Below, one piece after another: positions 14,805-20,030 of a stretch of 20,030 nt of DNA. The stretch covers positions 1 through 20,030 of the forward strand of contig CAMBOZ010000017.1 in NCBI GenBank assembly GCA_945869505.1, written 5' to 3'. Every line of letters begins with the position of its first letter. The first letter of the stretch is position 1. The notes under the pieces are model-generated. The model was not told the DNA's origin. It saw only the letters and a list, made by a program, of their open reading frames with translations, and did no database searches. The position numbers were made by a program, and so were the translations under genes. This DNA is from Bifidobacterium breve (lineage in GTDB: Bacteria > Actinomycetota > Actinomycetes > Nanopelagicales > Nanopelagicaceae).

Positions 14805-16007
14805 TTAGAGATCTAGGGCTGTTAAGCCCGGAAGTTCCTTGCCTTCTAGGTATTCCAAGGAGGCGCCACCACCAGTTGAGATATATCCGAAGTCAGTATC
14901 TGCAAAACCAAGTGCGCGAACAGCCGCAGCGGAGTCTCCCCCACCAACTACAGAAATCCCAGAGACTTGCGTTAACGCTTGCGCAACGACCTTAGTTCCG
15001 TTGGCAAAAGATGGAAATTCAAATACGCCCATTGGGCCATTCCAGAACACTGTCTTGCATCCACGAATTGCGTTTGCAAATGCTTCTGCAGAGACTGGTC
15101 CTATATCTAACCCCATTTGATCTGATGGAATTGAGTCTGCGCTAACCAAAGTTGCTGGCGCATCCGCCGCGAAATTAGGGGCCACCACGATATCTGTGGG
15201 CAGAACTAAAGTAACGCCGGAGGCAGCTGCTTCTTTAATTAAACCTTGAACAGTCTCAATTAAATCTTTTTCAACGAGTGAAGATCCGATTTCTTTACCT
15301 TGGGCTGCAAGGAAAGTGAAGACCATTCCTCCGCCAATAGCCATTACATCTACCTTGCTGAGCAAGTTAGAGATAACTCCAATCTTGTCTGACACTTTCG
15401 CGCCACCAAGAACTACGCCGTACGGGCGCTCTGGATTTTGTGTTAGCTTCTTTAAAACTTCAACTTCAGCCGCAACTAAAGTTCCGGCTACGTGTGGCAG
15501 AAGTTTTGGCAGATCAAAGACCGAAGCGTGCTTTCGGTGCACTGCTCCGAACCCATCGCCAACATACAGGTCCGCTAATTTCGCCAATTCATTAGCAAAG
15601 AGTGAACGCTCGGACTCTTCTTTGGAGGTTTCCGCAGCAGAGAAGCGAATGTTTTCCAGCAATAAAATTTCACCGCTCTTTAAAGCCCCAGCCTTTGAAG
15701 TTACTTCTGGTCCCGTTACAGCACCGGCGAAGATAACCTGACTTCCGAGCAATTCTGATAACCGAGCCGCAACCGGAGCTAAAGATAGTTCTGGTTTTGC
15801 TTCACCCTTGGGACGACCTAAATGCGCTGCAATTACCAAACTTGCACCATTAGCCAAGAGGGTTTTCATAGTCGGCAGCGAGGCGCGAATGCGTCCATCA
15901 TCTGTGATCTTTCCATCCTTTAAAGGAACGTTGAGATCACAGCGAAGAAATACTCGCTTGCCGGCTACGTCAAAACTTTGCAGTGAATTAATTGAAGAAT
16001 TACCCAT
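14805..16007 (-). CDS. pgk: Phosphoglycerate kinase
   Basis: Phosphoglycerate kinase makes ATP from 1,3-bisphosphoglycerate in glycolysis. The 400 residues show the N-terminal substrate domain (FLRCDLNVPLKDGKITDDGRI, 20-40; AHLGRPKGE, 61-69), the central GGAKVSDKI, and the C-terminal nucleotide domain with WNGPMGVFEF and GGGDSAAAV (355-363). The ATG at 16007 lies five bases after the gap stop, so the two are almost certainly cotranscribed. No key residue is missing. Confidence 0.97.
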   Translation of the reverse strand: MGNSSINSLQSFDVAGKRVFLRCDLNVPLKDGKITDDGRIRASLPTMKTLLANGASLVIAAHLGRPKGEAKPELSLAPVAARLSELLGSQVIFAGAVTGPEVTSKAGALKSGEILLLENIRFSAAETSKEESERSLFANELAKLADLYVGDGFGAVHRKHASVFDLPKLLPHVAGTLVAAEVEVLKKLTQNPERPYGVVLGGAKVSDKIGVISNLLSKVDVMAIGGGMVFTFLAAQGKEIGSSLVEKDLIETVQGLIKEAAASGVTLVLPTDIVVAPNFAADAPATLVSADSIPSDQMGLDIGPVSAEAFANAIRGCKTVFWNGPMGVFEFPSFANGTKVVAQALTQVSGISVVGGGDSAAAVRALGFADTDFGYISTGGGASLEYLEGKELPGLTALDL

Positions 16008-16012
16008 CTAAA

Positions 16013-17135
<1,123 letters not shown>

Positions 17136-17159
17136 CTTCGCGTAGGAATTACGCTCAAG
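17136..17159 (-). terminator. Hairpin downstream of whiA
   Basis: Eight bases after the whiA stop (minus-strand direction) there is an inverted repeat: GCGTA and TACGC arms (17140-17144, 17150-17154) with a five-base loop, extended beyond a small internal loop by three further pairs (CTT 17136-17138 with AAG 17157-17159). No T-run follows in the whiA direction, so termination would be inefficient or factor-assisted. It separates the rapZ-yvcK-whiA unit from the gap operon. Confidence 0.4.
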
Positions 17160-17167
17160 CAGATTAA

Positions 17168-18145
17168 CTAATTGAGAAGATCTGGTGAAAGGCCGGCTTC
17201 GGTATCAGGAATACCGAGCTCCCCCGCACGTTTATCTGCCATTGCTAAGAGGCGACGAATACGTCCGGCGATCGCATCTTTAGTCATAGGAGGTGTTGCA
17301 AGTGAACCAAGTTCTTCTAGGCTCGCTTGTCCGTGGCTAATGCGTAACTCTCCAGCCTCTTTCAAGTGATCTGGAATCGTTGGCCCCAAAATTTCCATAG
17401 CGCGCTGAACACGAGCAGCGGCTGCAACAGCGGCTCGCGCAGAACGGCGCAGGTTTGCATCATCAAAATTTGCTAAGCGATTTGCAGTCGCACGAACTTC
17501 GCGACGCATGCGTCGTTCTTCCCAAGCCAATACGCTTTCGTGAGCGCCTAAGCGGGTGAGGAGAACGCCAATTGCATCTCCGTCACGAATAACAACACGA
17601 TCAACGCCACGAACTTCTCGTGCTTTGGCGGTAATTCCCAAGCGCCGAGCCGCACCGACTAGCGCCAGCGCTGCTTCCGGACCTGGACAAGTTATTTCAA
17701 GTGAAGATGAGCGTCCTGGTTCAGTAAGTGAGCCGTGTGCGATAAACGCTCCGCGCCAAGCAGCTTCAGCATCACAAATATTGGCGGCGACAACTTGTGG
17801 TGGAAGACCTCGAACTGGGCGGCCATTGCTATCGATCAAACCGGTCTGACGAGCAAGTGCATCGCCAGCTTCGATAACTCTTACAACGTAACGACTCCCT
17901 TTGCGAAGTCCGCTTGATGATAGAACTGCTAGATCGCTGTCGTGTCCATAAATATCTGCAATATCTTTTTTAAGTCTGCGCGCGCTTTGTGATGTATCGA
18001 GTTCAACTTCGATCACAACTTTTCCAGCTGCTATATGTAATCCGCCAGCAAATCGCAGAAGTGAAGAGACTTCGGCTTTGCGGCAGCAAGGTTTTGTTAC
18101 TGAGAGACGACTTAGTTCGTCTTTGACTGCTGCGGTCATTGCCAT
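17168..18145 (-). CDS. whiA: WhiA DNA-binding regulator
   Basis: WhiA is a conserved Gram-positive DNA-binding protein with a degenerate LAGLIDADG homing-endonuclease domain and a C-terminal helix-turn-helix. In Streptomyces it controls sporulation septation together with WhiB; in other bacteria it affects division and chromosome segregation. The 325 residues align closely with mycobacterial Whi[12 protein letters not shown] (4-14), [16 protein letters not shown] (28-43), [43 protein letters not shown] (129-150), [22 protein letters not shown] (219-240), and the HTH at about 275-302 ([26 protein letters not shown]). It is five bases downstream of yvcK. There is no sign of a sporulating lifestyle here, so a role in division is more likely. 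Confidence 0.96.
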   Translation of the reverse strand: MAMTAAVKDELSRLSVTKPCCRKAEVSSLLRFAGGLHIAAGKVVIEVELDTSQSARRLKKDIADIYGHDSDLAVLSSSGLRKGSRYVVRVIEAGDALARQTGLIDSNGRPVRGLPPQVVAANICDAEAAWRGAFIAHGSLTEPGRSSSLEITCPGPEAALALVGAARRLGITAKAREVRGVDRVVIRDGDAIGVLLTRLGAHESVLAWEERRMRREVRATANRLANFDDANLRRSARAAVAAAARVQRAMEILGPTIPDHLKEAGELRISHGQASLEELGSLATPPMTKDAIAGRIRRLLAMADKRAGELGIPDTEAGLSPDLLN

Positions 18146-18150
18146 GGGGC

Positions 18151-19119
18151 TTATCCAAGCAGGGTTTTGCCAGCAATGTGTGCGAAAAGCGAGGTCAATT
18201 TTTTGGAGCTGTGATGAATCAATGTCACGTTATCGCGTAAATCCGCGGCAATTAACTCTCCACCTGTACTTGAAAGATGCTCTTGCATCTCATCTCCACG
18301 TAAATCGAGGCTCTCGTCTGCAATCAAGTAATCAAAGGCCAACCCAGGGGCATAATCTTGCAGAATTTTTACATGTTCGAGTGGGGTGTAACCTGCAAAT
18401 TCTCCTGAATTAAACGTTCGTCCATTTGCACTGGCCGAATCGAGATTGAGAATTATCATTTTCTTAGCCTTCGAATTAATGATTGCTTGACGTTGCTCTG
18501 GAACCAACAGGTGAGGTAGGACGCTAGAGAACCAAGAACCGGGTCCCATAACTATCCAATCCGCTTCTTCAATTGCTTGTAATGACTCTTCAAGTGCTGC
18601 AGGATTTTCGGGATGAAGCCGTAGCGACTCCAAGCGCCCCTTTGCGGTAGCGACTTCAACTTGTCCTTTTACAATAAATCTTCCAGTTGAATTAGTGAAC
18701 GTTGCCTCAATATCTAAAGGTTCTTTCGACATTGGTAACACTCGACCAATTACTTTTAAGAGTGATCCCACACGATCAAGTCCTGCAACAGGGTCTTCGC
18801 CTTTATTCCAGAGCGCTGCCAAAAGAAGATTACCGACAGCGTGACCATCGAGTGGGCCATTGCTTGCGAATCGGTATTGCATAATTTGCGCCCAACTGCG
18901 GCCCCACTCATCATCCGCGCAGAGTGCAGCAAGAGCCATGCGCAGATCGCCAGGAGGGATTATTGAGAACTCATCGCGCAAGCGTCCACTAGATCCACCG
19001 TTATCTGCGACAGTAACAATGGCAGTTATATTTGTTGTGACTCCACGCAGCGCAGATAACGTTGCTGCTAAACCGTGACCACCACCGAGTGCAACTACGC
19101 GCGGGCTACGACCACTCAT
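18151..19119 (-). CDS. yvcK: YvcK/CofD-like regulator of cell-wall metabolism
   Basis: YvcK (GlmR in Bacillus, CuvA in mycobacteria) is a CofD-fold protein that binds UDP-sugars and affects gluconeogenic growth and peptidoglycan precursor supply; it is not the F420 enzyme CofD itself. The 322 residues show [15 protein letters not shown] (10-24), [16 protein letters not shown] (36-51), [12 protein letters not shown] (55-66), [13 protein letters not shown], and [17 protein letters not shown], all typical. The ATG overlaps the rapZ stop by four bases, and whiA follows after five bases, so the three form one transcription unit. Confidence 0.93.
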   Translation of the reverse strand: MSGRSPRVVALGGGHGLAATLSALRGVTTNITAIVTVADNGGSSGRLRDEFSIIPPGDLRMALAALCADDEWGRSWAQIMQYRFASNGPLDGHAVGNLLLAALWNKGEDPVAGLDRVGSLLKVIGRVLPMSKEPLDIEATFTNSTGRFIVKGQVEVATAKGRLESLRLHPENPAALEESLQAIEEADWIVMGPGSWFSSVLPHLLVPEQRQAIINSKAKKMIILNLDSASANGRTFNSGEFAGYTPLEHVKILQDYAPGLAFDYLIADESLDLRGDEMQEHLSSTGGELIAADLRDNVTLIHHSSKKLTSLFAHIAGKTLLG

Positions 19120-19985
19120 TCACGACCAACATCGCGATGAGTGGCATGCGCAGATATATCAATCTCACTTGGATCAGAAGATAATTGGCGGGCAATTTCT
19201 GCCGCAATAGCAACGCTGCGATGTTTTCCACCAGTGCAACCGATAGCGATGGTTACGTACTTTTTTCCTTCACGCAGGTAGCCCGGCATCATTTGGCGAA
19301 TGACAGAGACATAGCTCTTAACGAATTCGGATACGCCTTCACTTGTTAAAACTTTATTTGAAACCTCAGTGGTTAAGCCTGTCAGCGGACGAAGTTCAGG
19401 TATCCAATGTGGATTCGGAATGAATCGGCAGTCAAGGACCAGGTCAGCATCTACTGGTATTCCGTACTTATAACCAAAAGATAAAACATTTATGCGAATC
19501 GCATCTAGCATTCCTGCTGAGAAAATCTCACCGACGCGTTTTTCTAACTGATGGACGTTGAGGTTCGAGGTGTCAATTACTACATCAGATTGCGAGCGAA
19601 GTTCTTCAAGTTTGGTACGTTCGCGTTCGATTCCATCAACTATGCGATCTTTTCCTTGCAATGGATGTGGTCGACGAGTTGATTCAAAGCGTTGCACAAG
19701 TGATTGGTCAGTGGCATCTAAAAATAGCAAGCGGTATGCAGCCCCACTCGATTGAAGAGTTAGCAAAGCGCTATTTAAGGCGTCAAAGAACTTTCCACCA
19801 CGCACGTCTACTACGACCGCGAGAGATGCGATCTCGGAACTATTGGCTTGCGATGCTAGTTCGGGCAATAGCGCAGGAGGCAAGTTATCAACGACATACC
19901 AACCGAGATCTTCAAGAGCATGCGCGACCGTGGATCGACCAGCGCCCGACATTCCGGTGACGATCAATAACTCTTTATTGGCCAT
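19116..19985 (-). CDS. rapZ: RapZ family nucleotide-binding protein (YvcJ type)
   Basis: RapZ in E. coli is the adaptor that sends the small RNA GlmZ to RNase E and so sets GlmS levels; in Gram-positive bacteria the orthologue YvcJ is a GTP/ATP hydrolase of less clear function. The 289 residues have Walker A GMSGAGRS (11-18, Arg in place of Lys as in other Actinobacteria), LEDLGWYVVDNLPPALL (24-40), Walker B-like VVVDVRGG (57-64), and the C-terminal domain with SFGYKYGIP (169-177), DCRFIPNPHW and GCTGGKHRSV (249-258). It starts at ATG 19985 with only a weak, distant AGG upstream, and overlaps yvcK by four bases. The RNA-adaptor role should not be assumed here. Confidence 0.93.
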   Translation of the reverse strand: MANKELLIVTGMSGAGRSTVAHALEDLGWYVVDNLPPALLPELASQANSSEIASLAVVVDVRGGKFFDALNSALLTLQSSGAAYRLLFLDATDQSLVQRFESTRRPHPLQGKDRIVDGIERERTKLEELRSQSDVVIDTSNLNVHQLEKRVGEIFSAGMLDAIRINVLSFGYKYGIPVDADLVLDCRFIPNPHWIPELRPLTGLTTEVSNKVLTSEGVSEFVKSYVSVIRQMMPGYLREGKKYVTIAIGCTGGKHRSVAIAAEIARQLSSDPSEIDISAHATHRDVGRE

Positions 19986-20030
19986 GGCTACATTGTGCCT
20001 GCACTGTCAAGGAACGCTAAATTCATAGGA
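19986..20030 (-). other. Right edge: upstream of rapZ, unassigned
   Basis: On the minus strand the first eight codons at the edge can be read as SYEFSVP followed by TGA (stop at about 20009-20007), which could be the tail of an upstream gene such as uvrC, the usual neighbour of rapZ. This is too short to identify. A TTGACA is present, but no -10 is correctly spaced before rapZ. Confidence 0.15.

Noticed and set aside
18151..19119. Reading of yvcK as cofD, which would imply F420 synthesis
   Set aside because: Context (rapZ, whiA) and the GGGHG and [10 protein letters not shown] motifs fit the YvcK branch; no other F420 gene is present.
19990..20010. TTGACA upstream of rapZ as a -35 box
   Set aside because: No -10 element lies at 16-19 bases; that position falls on the rapZ start codon.

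Overview
The window looks like chromosomal DNA from a moderate-GC actinobacterium. Three things point there. First, marker proteins: WhiA, a zinc-type RbpA-family protein, a SufR-led SUF operon with SufU instead of SufE, and a CtaA-type haem A synthase. Second, a gene order found across Actinobacteria: rapZ-yvcK-whiA, then gap-pgk-tpiA-secG-rbpA, with tkt/pgi and the suf operon nearby. Third, extreme compaction. Intergenic gaps are mostly 0-60 bases, many genes overlap by 1-4 bases, and base composition by eye is about 45-50% GC, low for the phylum. Together these suggest a streamlined free-living lineage, perhaps a freshwater Nanopelagicales ('Ca. Planktophila'-like) organism. That placement is inference.

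Layout. 1-641 (+): the 3' part of a SURF1 cytochrome oxidase assembly gene. 600-8827 (-): a run read right to left as sufR, sufB, sufD, a Rieske ferredoxin, sufC, sufS, sufU, sufT, ending in an ABC exporter. It is a complete SUF iron-sulfur assembly pathway with its own regulator in front. 8828-8861: a 34-base divergent control region. 8862-13335 (+): ctaA, tkt and pgi, each overlapping the next by one base. 13336-17011 (-): gap, pgk, tpiA, secG, rbpA (in transcription order), the lower-glycolysis operon with a Sec translocon subunit and an RNA polymerase-binding protein at its end. 17012-17167: the longest non-coding stretch (156 bases), with the likely gap promoter and a hairpin. 17168-19985 (-): rapZ, yvcK, whiA. 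The last 45 bases hold nothing certain.

How the genes work together. SufS takes sulfur from cysteine and passes it to SufU, and SufBCD builds the cluster. SufT and the Rieske protein probably help in maturation or electron supply, and SufR probably senses Fe-S status. SURF1 and CtaA, on either side of the suf operon, both serve haem A-containing cytochrome oxidase. tkt, pgi, gap, pgk and tpiA cover much of glycolysis and the non-oxidative pentose phosphate pathway. RapZ, YvcK and WhiA form the conserved regulatory trio linked to cell-wall metabolism and division.

No tRNA, rRNA, insertion sequence, phage gene, CRISPR array or defence system was seen. No stretch over 300 bases lacks a gene. 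I did not find a clearly novel system. The points most worth a second look are the sufR/ctaA control region with its palindrome, the reduced tkt-pgi locus without tal, zwf, opcA, pgl or ctaB, the secG-linked RbpA variant, and the tail-to-tail gene overlaps.
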